From assembly GCA_963676635.1 (NCBI GenBank), contig OY781105.1, positions 4,092,001-4,156,000 of the forward strand: 64,000 bases of DNA. The letters are read 5' to 3'. Positions 18,798 to 26,949 of the stretch are shown in pieces (position 1 is the first letter of the stretch; every line of letters begins with the position of its first letter). The notes below the pieces were generated by a model. That model was not told the origin of the DNA. It saw only the letters and a program-made list of their open reading frames with translations, and made no database searches. The translations under genes and the position numbers were made by a program. The stretch is from GCA-002708315 sp963676635. Its GTDB lineage: Bacteria; Bacteroidota; Bacteroidia; Bacteroidales; F082.

Positions 18798-19553
18798 TTA
18801 ATGTTGGCTTTTGAATGCGTAGCAGATTATTGCTGTGGCTATTGAGGCGTTTAACGATTCAGCATGACTGTCTTTATCAATTGCAAAGGATGGGATTGTA
18901 ATCCTTGTTGTTATATGCTTCTCAACTTTTTCAGAAATGCCATGTGCTTCACTACCTATTACGATAATCCCGTTTGATGTTGATTTAAGTTTTGTAACAG
19001 GCTCTCCATTAAGGAAAGCGCCATAAACAGGCATCTTGTTTTTTGTTTGATGCAGTGTTTCTTCCAAATCGCAATATTTGATCTTGACCCGGGCAAGTGA
19101 TCCCATTGTGGCTTGTACTACTTTCGGATTAAGATAGTCGACAGTGTTTTGTGAGCATAATATCTCTGTTATTCCAAACCAGTCGGCCGTACGTATAATA
19201 GTTCCCATATTGCCGGGATCATGGATATCATCTAATGCCAAATATAGCTTGTTGTAATCCGGTATAAAGTCACTTTGTTCAGGAGTTTTAAAAACAGCCA
19301 CTACTTCCGGGGGTGTTTTAAGAGCAGTTATCTTGCTAAGAGAGATGGTATCAGTAATGAAATGTTTGTCGTCTTCGTGTACTCCTGATTTTAAAAACCA
19401 GCTTTCCACAGCATACAGGTACTCAAGCTTCATATTGCTATTTAAGAAGTCTGTAACATTGCGATGGCCTTCTGCAATAAATAGCCCGTAAGCATCACGG
19501 TGCTTTTTTTGCTTTAGCTGATTAATAAGTTTTATTCTGGCTTTACTGAGCAT
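18798..19553 (-). CDS. TrmH/SpoU-family RNA 2'-O-methyltransferase
   Basis: The enzyme is a SAM-dependent rRNA or tRNA ribose methyltransferase of about 251 residues. The N-terminal substrate-binding part begins MLSKARIKLINQLKQKKHR. The SPOUT domain shows LALDDIHDPGNMGTIIRTADWFGI (motif 1), IVIGSEAHGIS (motif 2) and IPSFAIDKDSHAESLNASIATAI (motif 3). I chose the ATG at 19553 because a start 11 codons further up would fall inside the rplI terminator hairpin (19573-19602). It is most like RlmB/RlmL-type 23S modifiers; the exact target is not certain. Confidence 0.88.
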   Translation of the reverse strand: MLSKARIKLINQLKQKKHRDAYGLFIAEGHRNVTDFLNSNMKLEYLYAVESWFLKSGVHEDDKHFITDTISLSKITALKTPPEVVAVFKTPEQSDFIPDYNKLYLALDDIHDPGNMGTIIRTADWFGITEILCSQNTVDYLNPKVVQATMGSLARVKIKYCDLEETLHQTKNKMPVYGAFLNGEPVTKLKSTSNGIIVIGSEAHGISEKVEKHITTRITIPSFAIDKDSHAESLNASIATAIICYAFKSQH

Positions 19554-19572
19554 GACTTTTATTAATAAAACA

Positions 19573-19602
19573 AAACCCTTCGGCACGAATGTCGAAGGGT
19601 TT
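19573..19602 (-). terminator. Rho-independent terminator of the rpsF-rpsR-rplI operon
   Basis: A perfect 10-bp stem (AAACCCTTCG at 19573-19582 with CGAAGGGTTT at 19593-19602) with a 10-nt loop is followed on the minus strand by a T-rich run. It lies 31 bp after the rplI stop. Confidence 0.85.
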
Positions 19603-19633
19603 CAAAAATAATAAAATATTTTTTAAGATCAGA

Positions 19634-20083
19634 TTATTCTGCAACGATATCAAGAGTTACATCAACCTTGATGTCTTTGTATAATTTTACAGTAGCAGAA
19701 TGTTTTCCAACTTCTTTGATATGTTCAGCGTCAAGGAAAATCTTTTTGCGGTCGATTTCAATATCTTTAGCTTCTTTAATAGCATTAGCCACGATAATTG
19801 AGTTTACAGAACCAAAAATCTTTCCTGATGTTCCTGCTTTAACGCCAATAGTAAGTTCAAGATCTTTAATAAGTTCAGCAATTGCTTCAGCTTCTTTTAC
19901 AATCTTTTCTTCTTTATAAGCCTGCTGTTTTTTAAGTTCAGCAAGAGCTCTTTTATTTGACTCGGTAGCAATATAAGCGAATCCTTTAGGGATAAGGTAA
20001 TTTCTTCCGTATCCGTCCTTTACTTTTACGAGGTCATTTTTATAACCTACACCTGTAACGTCCTGTTTAAGTATTAATTCCAT
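19634..20083 (-). CDS. rplI: 50S ribosomal protein L9
   Basis: The 149-residue L9 begins MELILKQDVTGVGYKNDLVKVKDGYGRNYLIPKG, the conserved N-terminal RNA-binding domain. A helical linker and the C-terminal domain with HSATVKLYKDI follow. The length is canonical. It is the last gene of rpsF-rpsR-rplI, 15 bp after rpsR, with a terminator just downstream. Confidence 0.97.
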   Translation of the reverse strand: MELILKQDVTGVGYKNDLVKVKDGYGRNYLIPKGFAYIATESNKRALAELKKQQAYKEEKIVKEAEAIAELIKDLELTIGVKAGTSGKIFGSVNSIIVANAIKEAKDIEIDRKKIFLDAEHIKEVGKHSATVKLYKDIKVDVTLDIVAE

Positions 20084-20098
20084 ATTATTATCCCTCCT

Positions 20099-20368
20099 TT
20101 ATTTTAATAAGTCAGCTACATAAGGCATTAACGCAAGATGACGAGCTCTTTTAACAGCTTGTGCCACTTTCTTTTGGTATTTTGTTGATGTACCAGTAAT
20201 ACGACGTGGTAACAGTTTACCTTGTTCGTTAACAAATTTCAACAAAAAGTCAGGGTCTTTATAGTCGATATATTTAATACGACTTTTTTTGAAACGGCAG
20301 TATTTTTTCTTTTTAGTATCTACTGCAATAGGTGTCAAATATTTAATGTCTGAATTAGGTTGTGCCAT
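20099..20368 (-). CDS. rpsR: 30S ribosomal protein S18
   Basis: The 89-residue S18 carries the signature YIDYKDPDFLLKFVNEQGKLLPRRITG and a basic C-terminus (KRARHLALMPYV). S18 pairs with S6 on the 30S platform, and rpsF lies 22 bp upstream in the same operon. Confidence 0.97.
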   Translation of the reverse strand: MAQPNSDIKYLTPIAVDTKKKKYCRFKKSRIKYIDYKDPDFLLKFVNEQGKLLPRRITGTSTKYQKKVAQAVKRARHLALMPYVADLLK

Positions 20369-20390
20369 TTTTCTGAATTTTAAAGATTAG

Positions 20391-20750
20391 TTAAGATTCT
20401 TTTTCTTTGCTTTCTTTTTCTTCTTTCTTAGCTCTGCGTTTTTTCTCGTTGTATGCAATAGCATGTTTGTCGAGTTTAACAGTTAGAAAACGAAGAATAC
20501 GTTCATCACGTTTAAGCTGTACTTCAAAATCAGCAATTAGCTGGCCTTCAGTCTTGTATTCAAACAGATGGTAAAAACCTGTTGTTTTTTTCTGGATAGG
20601 ATATACGAGTTTACGTAATCCCCAATCTTCCTGGTGCACTATCTCTGCACCTTTGTTTACGAGAAAGTCCTCGTATTTCTTTACCGCTTCCTTCATCTGA
20701 TCTTCAGACAAAACGGGAGTTAAAATGAAAACGGTTTCGTACTGGTTCAT
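20391..20750 (-). CDS. rpsF: 30S ribosomal protein S6
   Basis: The 119-residue S6 begins MNQYETVFILTPVL and has the conserved EDWGLRKLVYPIQKK segment. The C-terminal tail is strongly charged (KKRRAKKEEKESKEKES), as is common for S6. It is first in the rpsF-rpsR-rplI operon and has a good Bacteroidota promoter upstream at 20803-20832. Confidence 0.97.
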   Translation of the reverse strand: MNQYETVFILTPVLSEDQMKEAVKKYEDFLVNKGAEIVHQEDWGLRKLVYPIQKKTTGFYHLFEYKTEGQLIADFEVQLKRDERILRFLTVKLDKHAIAYNEKKRRAKKEEKESKEKES

Positions 20751-20802
20751 AATAATTTAAATTAATTAACGATTAAAATAATTGTCCCTCAAAAAGGGAG
20801 CG

Positions 20803-20832
20803 CAAAAATACAAATTATTTTAACAGAAACAA
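20803..20832 (-). promoter_or_regulatory. Bacteroidota-type sigma promoter for rpsF operon
   Basis: On the minus strand TTG (20832-20830) is followed after exactly 19 bp by TATTTTTG (20810-20803). This matches the Bacteroidota housekeeping consensus TTG-N19-TAnnTTTG. The rpsF start lies about 50 bp downstream. Confidence 0.75.
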
Positions 20833-20882
20833 GTGTTGGCGGTGTTATTTTTTTGTTTCGTGGGTTTTACCTGAATTACCCC

Positions 20883-20990
20883 AACATTGAACATTGAACA
20901 TTGAACATTGAACATTGAACCTTGAACCTTGAACTTTGAACTTTGAACCTTGAACTTTGAACTTTGAACCTTGAACTTTGAACATTGAAC
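20883..20990. repeat. Heptanucleotide tandem array (AACnTTG family)
   Basis: Fifteen consecutive 7-bp units of AACATTG, AACCTTG or AACTTTG run from 20883 and end 2 bp before the wecB stop codon. Because 7 is not a multiple of 3, all frames are traversed. A frame through it on the minus strand is spurious. Single units of the same family recur at ~48077-48094 and ~51309-51318. Confidence 0.9.
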
Positions 20991-20991
20991 T

Positions 20992-22128
20992 TCAATCCAT
21001 TGACTCAAGCATCTTACCACAAATAAACTCAGCTGCTTTGCCATCACCAAAGATATTTTTAAAGTCGATTTTCTTTTTGTGTGTCAATGAATGATATGCG
21101 TTTATAATATTGTCCATGTTTGCATCAGCAACAACAGCAGCCTTCTGGTTTACTATCTCAACCCACTCCGTTTCTGACCTGAGTATAACACATGGCTTTT
21201 TGAAGAAATAGGCTTCCTTTTGCACACCTCCTGAATCTGTCATTACTAAGCTGCAATTGCTCTCCAGGGCTATCATATCAAGGAATGACACAGGGTCACA
21301 TATCACAATGCTTTTGTTAGCTTCAATTTGTTTAAGAAGCTTCTGGTTGAGGTTTATAGCAAGCATTTTTTTTGTCCGGGGATGTAAGGGCAGAACAAAC
21401 TGTTTTTCTGCTGACAGCTCATTAATTGCGCTGAATATTGCATTTAGCCGGACTGGGTCGTCGGTATTATTATTTCTGTGGATTGTGCAAAGTGCGAAGT
21501 CGTTGTTGATACTCAGGTCATCAAGTATATTGCTTCTTTCATCAGCCAGTGTTTTAAAGAACAGGCTGTTGTCGTACATCACATCACCGCAGTGAAAAAT
21601 ACCTGGATTATCGGCTGTCCATGGTCCTTTGTTTTCTTTAAATCCTTCATTAATGAGATTAGTGAATCCTGTTTGAGTAGGAGAGAACAGCAGGGTAGAG
21701 GAGTGGTCGCACATAATTCTGTTGATTTCTTCGGGCATAGCCTTGTTGAAAGAACGGAGTCCGGCTTCAATGTGAACAATAGGGATGTGTATTTTAGCAG
21801 CAGCGATTGCTCCGGCTAATGTGGAGTTTGTGTCTCCGTAAAGGACCAGATAGTCGGGGTTTTCTTTTAGCAGTATTTCCTCAATGCCTGTTATCATGCC
21901 AGCGGTTTGCTTGCCATGGCCGGCACTACCGATATTTAGATTGTAATTGGGCTCAGGTATACCCAGCTCATCGAAGAACACTTGCGACATATTTGCATCG
22001 TAATGCTGACCGGTATGGATAATTATCTCGTTTATGCTTTCTGAGAAGTAGTTTTTAGTAGCCCTGCTAAGTGCTGCAGCTTTAATAATTTGTGGACGAG
22101 CGCCTATAACTGTTACTATCTTTATCAT
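20992..22128 (-). CDS. wecB: UDP-N-acetylglucosamine 2-epimerase (non-hydrolysing)
   Basis: The ~378-residue cytosolic enzyme interconverts UDP-GlcNAc and UDP-ManNAc for surface polysaccharide synthesis. It opens MIKIVTVIGARPQIIKAAALS. HTGQHYDANMS, YGDTNSTLAGA, HIEAGLRSF, HRNNN and TDSGGVQKEAY follow, all family hallmarks. A second ATG three codons upstream (22137) is possible. The stop abuts the heptamer array. It is isolated from other glycan genes here. Confidence 0.95.
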   Translation of the reverse strand: MIKIVTVIGARPQIIKAAALSRATKNYFSESINEIIIHTGQHYDANMSQVFFDELGIPEPNYNLNIGSAGHGKQTAGMITGIEEILLKENPDYLVLYGDTNSTLAGAIAAAKIHIPIVHIEAGLRSFNKAMPEEINRIMCDHSSTLLFSPTQTGFTNLINEGFKENKGPWTADNPGIFHCGDVMYDNSLFFKTLADERSNILDDLSINNDFALCTIHRNNNTDDPVRLNAIFSAINELSAEKQFVLPLHPRTKKMLAINLNQKLLKQIEANKSIVICDPVSFLDMIALESNCSLVMTDSGGVQKEAYFFKKPCVILRSETEWVEIVNQKAAVVADANMDNIINAYHSLTHKKKIDFKNIFGDGKAAEFICGKMLESMD

Positions 22129-22162
22129 ATTTGTCATTTAATTTTCCTTTTACGGGAAATTA

Positions 22163-22855
22163 TTAAATCAGGGATTCGTCTGCGAAACTAAAATAATTAT
22201 CGCTACCAACGATAATATGATCGAGAATTTGTATTTCGATGGACTTACCTGCTTTTACCATTGACTTTGTCAGATGTATGTCGTTATCACTGGGTTTTAC
22301 ATTGTTTGAAGGGTGGTTATGAGCCAGGATTATAGACGAGCTGTTGCTTGATAATGCTATCCTGAATATCTTTTTCGGGTCAGCTATTGTCCCGGAAGTG
22401 CCACCTTCGCTAATATTAACTTTTCTGATAAGCTGATTAGCTCTGTCAAGCAGGAGTACCCAGAATTCTTCATGGTATTTATCGCTTAAGTCAGCATAAA
22501 GAATATCATAAACATCATTACTTGATCTGATGGATTTCTTTTTACCGATAACATCATCAGCACGTCGGCGCCGGCCTATTTCAAGTGCTGCAACAATACT
22601 TACGGCTTTTGCTGTGCCAATGCCTTTGTATTTACTAAGATCGTCGATGGATAGTCTTGACAACTCTGCCAGATTGTTGTCGACGTCATTTAAGATCCGC
22701 TGGCAAAGTCTTACAGCACTTTCATTTTTAGTGCCACTGCCAACTAAAATTGCCAATAATTCAGCCTTGCTAAGCTGTCCTTTGCCTTTTAAGAGTAATT
22801 TTTCACGTGGGCGATCATCTTCAGCCCAGGAACTGATTGGTAGGTTAATATTCAT
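22163..22855 (-). CDS. radC: RadC-family JAB/MPN-domain protein
   Basis: The 230-residue protein has an N-terminal UPF0758 helix-hairpin-helix region (DRPREKLLLKGKGQLSKAELLAILVGSG, KYKGIGTAKAVSI). A C-terminal JAMM metal site follows (HNHPSNNVKPSDND). It was historically called a DNA repair protein, but a repair function is doubtful. The full-length chromosomal form is present. It is followed at 26 bp by wecB on the same strand. Confidence 0.93.
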   Translation of the reverse strand: MNINLPISSWAEDDRPREKLLLKGKGQLSKAELLAILVGSGTKNESAVRLCQRILNDVDNNLAELSRLSIDDLSKYKGIGTAKAVSIVAALEIGRRRRADDVIGKKKSIRSSNDVYDILYADLSDKYHEEFWVLLLDRANQLIRKVNISEGGTSGTIADPKKIFRIALSSNSSSIILAHNHPSNNVKPSDNDIHLTKSMVKAGKSIEIQILDHIIVGSDNYFSFADESLI

Positions 22856-22889
22856 AATAATGTGAGTTTAGGCACAAAAATAAATAAAA

Positions 22890-22915
22890 AATCCCGGCAA
22901 TTGCTTGTCGGGATT
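22890..22915 (-). terminator. Rho-independent terminator after rpsT
   Basis: An 11-bp stem with one G-T wobble (22890-22900 with 22905-22915, core AATCCCG / CGGGATT) and a 4-nt loop is followed on the minus strand by a T-rich tract. It lies between rpsT and radC. Confidence 0.85.
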
Positions 22916-22941
22916 CAATATTTTCATGCTTTACTCAGTTA

Positions 22942-23193
22942 TTATAAACCATTAGCATATTTAGTGATACCAGATTTAAGGTTTCCTGCCTTGTTTTTGT
23001 GAATAACACCTTTTTTGGCAAGCTTGTCGATCATTTCATATAGTTTCGGCAATGAATCCTGCGCTTCTTTTTTGTCAGTTAATGTTCTGAATTTGCGAAC
23101 CGCATTCCTCATAGTTTTACCATAATAACGGTTACGTAATTTTCTAGTCTCACTTTGCCTGATTCTTTTTAATGCTGATTGATGATTTGCCAT
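22942..23193 (-). CDS. rpsT: 30S ribosomal protein S20
   Basis: The 83-residue basic protein opens MANHQSALKRIRQSETRKLRN and contains KGVIHKNKAGNLKSGI, the S20 signature near the C-terminus. S20 binds 16S rRNA at the bottom of the 30S body. It is monocistronic with its own terminator. Confidence 0.96.
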   Translation of the reverse strand: MANHQSALKRIRQSETRKLRNRYYGKTMRNAVRKFRTLTDKKEAQDSLPKLYEMIDKLAKKGVIHKNKAGNLKSGITKYANGL

Positions 23194-23275
23194 ATCAATT
23201 TCCGTTTGAATATTTTAAATTTCGGGCTGCAAAAATAGATAATTATTTAATACAAAAAAATATAATGACAATTTT

Positions 23276-24568
23276 TTACAGGATTATTTGTTTTCCGATA
23301 AGGAAAGGCTCGTCATTTTCAACGATGCCAGTGATTTCAACGTCGTAAAATGTGTTTGTATCTAAGCCCTTTTCTTCAATAATAACAGGTAAATAGTATT
23401 CACTAAAGCCTATAACGTATCCATTATCATCATATTTCTGTGTTAAAACGCGTTGTTTTTTGCCTATAAAACGTTGTCTGTGTTTTAGTCTGGTGTCAGC
23501 TGATATATTTCTGATTATCTCACCTCTGCGGTTTTTCTCTTTTTCTTCAATCTGTTCGGGCATTGTAGCTGCTTTTGTTCCTTCTCTGATTGAATATTTA
23601 AAGGTATGTATATGAGCGAAGTTAAGCTCTTTTGCGTAATCAGCAGTTTCCTGAAACAATTTTTCTGTTTCACCTGGGAAGCCAACTATTATATCAGTTG
23701 TGAGACTAAAACCAGGATACATCTCTTCAAGTTTGAAAGCCATGTCTCTGAAGAGTTTAGCTGTGTATTTCCTTCTCATTTTTCTGAGAATAGTTTCTGA
23801 TCCGCTTTGCAGACAGATATGCATATGTGGGGCCAGCTTGGGATTTTTAAATAATCGGAAGAAGCTTTCTGTATATCCTTCCGGCTCAATGGAGGATATG
23901 CGAATACGAAAATCACCTTCTATTTCCAGCATTTGCTCAACAAGATGCTCGAAATCAACACCGTTATAATTGTAATGCCCTATATTTACTCCTGTTATTA
24001 TCACTTCTTTATAGCCATATTCCACTACCTTACGGATATTGTCGAGTACATCTTCAACAGGGCGACTGATAGCTCTGCCCCGTACTTTTGGTATTATACA
24101 ATAGGAGCAGAAGTTGTTACATCCGTCTTGTATCTTGATGAAGCTGCGTGTGTGGAAGGTTTCATCGGCAGGGTCGTAGTTGAAAACATCTTTGTCCATT
24201 GTTTCCAGATTAAACTCTTCTCCTTTAAAATGTGCATCAACAACGTCCACAACGGATGTCTTATGATCGTTATCAACTACATAATCAACATCTTCGCGGT
24301 TTTCCAGCTGTTCCTTGTAATGAGTAGCCATGCATCCTGTAACAACTGTAATGCCATCGCCTTTTTTGCGGCCTGCCTGTTTTATTACGCGGCGTGATTT
24401 CTGATCACTCATGCTTGTAACTGTACAAGTGTTAATTACAGTAATGTCAGCTTCTTTGCCGAACTTTACAATATTGTAGCCACGCTTTGCAAATTCAGAT
24501 GCCAGCGAATCTGTTTCGTATAGGTTTAACCGGCATCCCAGTGTTTTAAATGCTACTGTTTTTACCAT
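23276..24568 (-). CDS. mtaB: tRNA t6A37 methylthiotransferase MtaB
   Basis: The 430-residue radical-SAM enzyme converts t6A37 to ms2t6A in tRNA. The N-terminal UPF0004 domain ligates one 4Fe-4S cluster through C12 (TLGCRLN), C48 (NTCTVTS) and C79 (TGCM). The radical-SAM CxxxCxxC is at C150/C154/C157 (DGCNNFCSYC). A TRAM-like C-terminus is present. GCRLN rather than GCQMN separates MtaB from MiaB. miaB lies immediately upstream with a 2-bp gap. Confidence 0.93.
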   Translation of the reverse strand: MVKTVAFKTLGCRLNLYETDSLASEFAKRGYNIVKFGKEADITVINTCTVTSMSDQKSRRVIKQAGRKKGDGITVVTGCMATHYKEQLENREDVDYVVDNDHKTSVVDVVDAHFKGEEFNLETMDKDVFNYDPADETFHTRSFIKIQDGCNNFCSYCIIPKVRGRAISRPVEDVLDNIRKVVEYGYKEVIITGVNIGHYNYNGVDFEHLVEQMLEIEGDFRIRISSIEPEGYTESFFRLFKNPKLAPHMHICLQSGSETILRKMRRKYTAKLFRDMAFKLEEMYPGFSLTTDIIVGFPGETEKLFQETADYAKELNFAHIHTFKYSIREGTKAATMPEQIEEKEKNRRGEIIRNISADTRLKHRQRFIGKKQRVLTQKYDDNGYVIGFSEYYLPVIIEEKGLDTNTFYDVEITGIVENDEPFLIGKQIIL

Positions 24569-24570
24569 TA

Positions 24571-25980
24571 TCAGATACTATTGTTATTCTCAATCAACTC
24601 ACCTTCAATAGACAGTGGTGCTGCTGATGTGATTTTTATTTCTGCAAAATTACCAATTAATTCATTGTTGTTGGAAGCAAATCTGGCAACTATCTTACCT
24701 TCTGTGTATGCCGATAAATACCCTTGTTTTCTGTCGTTTCCTCTCACAAGTACCTTCATCGTGCTACCAACAAGTTTATGATTGTATTCTTCTGAGTATT
24801 TCATAAGCTCTTGTGTAAGACTGTGATACCTGTCTTTTTTAATTTCTTTAGGAACATCATCTTCCCACCTGGAACTTGTTGCGCCCGGCCTTGGTGAATA
24901 CTGGGCGATATATGCCATATTGTATTTGAATTCCTGCATTATATTAAAGGTATTCACAAACTCATTGTCTGTTTCACCAGTAAAGCCAACGATAATGTCG
25001 GTAAATACAGTTGCCTGAGGGATAAGCCGCTTGATTGTTTTAACGATATCACGGTAACGTTCCATTGAGTGATTTCTGTTCATGCGTCTGAGAACCATAT
25101 CATCACCTGATTGCACAGGCAGATGTATTTGCTTTGCCAGATGAGGGTACTTTGCTACCATTTCAATAACATCATCGGTCATGTCGCGTGGGTGAGGGGA
25201 GGTGAAGTAAACCCAGAATTCCTTACCAGACTTAAGTCCGTATTCTCCTATCTTCTCAAGTAATTGGGCAAAGCTTATTTCTTCGCCATTTTTATCGAGA
25301 CCATAAGAATTGACATTTTGTCCCAGAATGGTAATTGATTTTGCTCCTTTATTGACAAGAGTTGCGAGCTCTTCAAGAATTTCTTCTGATGGTCTGGAAA
25401 CTTCACGGCCTCTGGTATAAGGAACAGCGCAATATGTGCAGAACTTGTTACATCCGTTTTGAATAGGGATGTATGCTTCGAAGTCTGATCCGTATTTTGG
25501 CTCTATCTTCCAGAAGTCTTCAATGCCTGCCTCAGGCTTTACCGTTGCTGAGAACTCTTTAAGTATCTTTTCTTTATCCTTACTTTTATTTTCTTTACGG
25601 ATGATTTCCGGCAGTTGATCCTGTACGGAATGTGGTGAGACAATACCGTATTGCTTTATCATATCAGGAAGCTCCGGAAGTTGATTCATGGTGAATACAA
25701 GGTCAAAAAGCTTAAGAAATTTCTTTTTATCGGCGGGCAATACGCATCCTGAAACAAAGGTGAGAAGATTTTTTCTGTTTTTCCATTTGTTCCATACGTT
25801 GATCATATTATATACTTTGTCGATACCTTTTTGGCGCACCGAGCATGCTATAACACCTATGACATCGGCTTCAGTCTGTTCTTCTGTTTTTGTCATGCCC
25901 ATAGAATCAAAAACACTCTGAACTCTTTCTCCGTCACTTATATTCATTTGACAGCCAAGCTGTACAATGTGGTATTTCAT
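24571..25980 (-). CDS. miaB: tRNA-2-methylthio-N6-dimethylallyladenosine synthase (MiaB)
   Basis: The 469-residue radical-SAM methylthiotransferase makes ms2i6A37 in tRNA. The N-terminal cluster ligands are C10 (LGCQMN), C46 (ACSVRQ) and C79 (SGCV). The radical-SAM triad is C175/C179/C182 (NGCNKFCTYC), followed by AVPYTRGREVSRP. A TRAM domain lies at the end. The N-terminal domain reads differently from typical Bacteroidota MiaB (YNMINVWNKWKNRKN, then a longer linker at 115-150). I still favour MiaB, with a divergent or transferred copy possible. It is translationally close to mtaB. Confidence 0.85.
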   Translation of the reverse strand: MKYHIVQLGCQMNISDGERVQSVFDSMGMTKTEEQTEADVIGVIACSVRQKGIDKVYNMINVWNKWKNRKNLLTFVSGCVLPADKKKFLKLFDLVFTMNQLPELPDMIKQYGIVSPHSVQDQLPEIIRKENKSKDKEKILKEFSATVKPEAGIEDFWKIEPKYGSDFEAYIPIQNGCNKFCTYCAVPYTRGREVSRPSEEILEELATLVNKGAKSITILGQNVNSYGLDKNGEEISFAQLLEKIGEYGLKSGKEFWVYFTSPHPRDMTDDVIEMVAKYPHLAKQIHLPVQSGDDMVLRRMNRNHSMERYRDIVKTIKRLIPQATVFTDIIVGFTGETDNEFVNTFNIMQEFKYNMAYIAQYSPRPGATSSRWEDDVPKEIKKDRYHSLTQELMKYSEEYNHKLVGSTMKVLVRGNDRKQGYLSAYTEGKIVARFASNNNELIGNFAEIKITSAAPLSIEGELIENNNSI

Positions 25981-26058
25981 CTTTATATGATTAAACCGTT
26001 ATGTTTAAAATTTGTTGTGTGCTTTTTATATTATTTATTTCGTTCACCTTTCGGGAAG

Positions 26059-26712
26059 CTAAAAGTACACTTCAGCATGAAGTTGCGATGATGGTATTCC
26101 TTTTTTCTCAAGAATTTCCATTGCGTCTCTTATCATCTGAAAATTGCCGCAAAAGTAACATAATGTATCGTTATCAATATCATGATTTTTAAGATAATCT
26201 GTTACACGACCATTAAATTCACCTGAATTGTCTCTTGATGTGCAGCTAAGATACTTGTCGGCATTGTAATGTTCATGTTCATATTTTTCTGTTTCATTGC
26301 GAACGCCATGTAGCAGGGTGTAGTTTAAATCAGGGAAGCTGGTAACCATACTGTGAAATGGGGCTATGCCAGTACCGCTGGCGATAAATAAAATTTTTGA
26401 TGAGTCTTGTGTTTTCTTATTGAGTCCGAAAAAGCCAACCGGACCGTCAATATTAAGGGTGTCGCCCGGTTTAAGAGATTTTAGTTGCTTTGATACTGAT
26501 CCTTTGTCTACTTCTTTTATTAATATTTCCAGATACGGGTCGTTGGTACCGCTGTAAATGGAGTACTCACGCTGCTCTATTTCGTTCTTTTTACCCACCA
26601 GAAGATGTTGTCCGGGTTTAAATTGTAAGTCGTTACGCTCAAATCTGAGTATGTATGTGGATTCATTCAGTTCCTTAACTTCAATTATTTTATGTTCTGT
26701 GTTAGTTCTCAT
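26059..26712 (-). CDS. Ferredoxin--NADP(+) reductase-like FAD/NAD oxidoreductase
   Basis: The start MRTNTEHKIIEVKEL at 26712 is preferred; nine more codons are possible upstream. The 217-residue protein has a FAD-binding barrel with REYSIYSG (the RxYS flavin motif) and GSVSKQLKSLKPGDTL. The NAD domain contains FIASGTGIAPFHSM and CGNFQMIRDAMEIL. It is short and lacks an iron-sulfur domain, so it resembles the flavodoxin/ferredoxin reductase group. The electron partner is unknown. It lies 78 bp upstream of miaB on the same strand; radical-SAM enzymes need reduced flavodoxin or ferredoxin, so a supporting role is conceivable. Confidence 0.85.
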   Translation of the reverse strand: MRTNTEHKIIEVKELNESTYILRFERNDLQFKPGQHLLVGKKNEIEQREYSIYSGTNDPYLEILIKEVDKGSVSKQLKSLKPGDTLNIDGPVGFFGLNKKTQDSSKILFIASGTGIAPFHSMVTSFPDLNYTLLHGVRNETEKYEHEHYNADKYLSCTSRDNSGEFNGRVTDYLKNHDIDNDTLCYFCGNFQMIRDAMEILEKKGIPSSQLHAEVYF

Positions 26713-26949
26713 TTTTATTAAAATTAAAATAGGGCGCAAAAGTACAATTTTATTTCTAATTAAGAATGCTTCTAAATAGAGAATGGTTGGGGCGAAGAGG
26801 CGAAGAGGCGAAGGGCGACTACCTCTTATCAGTTTGAAACGGGCCTAGTGGCGAGGCTATGGCTGGTGCAAAAGGCTTGGGTTTATTTGTGCAAACTGGC
26901 ATTAAATCATATTTTGGGGTGGACTGCAGGATCAACCTTCACCTTAAAC

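Noticed and set aside
20820..21050. Minus-strand protein with KVQSSKF-type repeats
   Set aside because: It is a translation of the heptamer tandem array and overlaps the end of wecB; no real gene signals.
26792..26815. GAAGAGGCG triple repeat between the flavin reductase and channel genes
   Set aside because: Only about three 9-bp units; too short to interpret.
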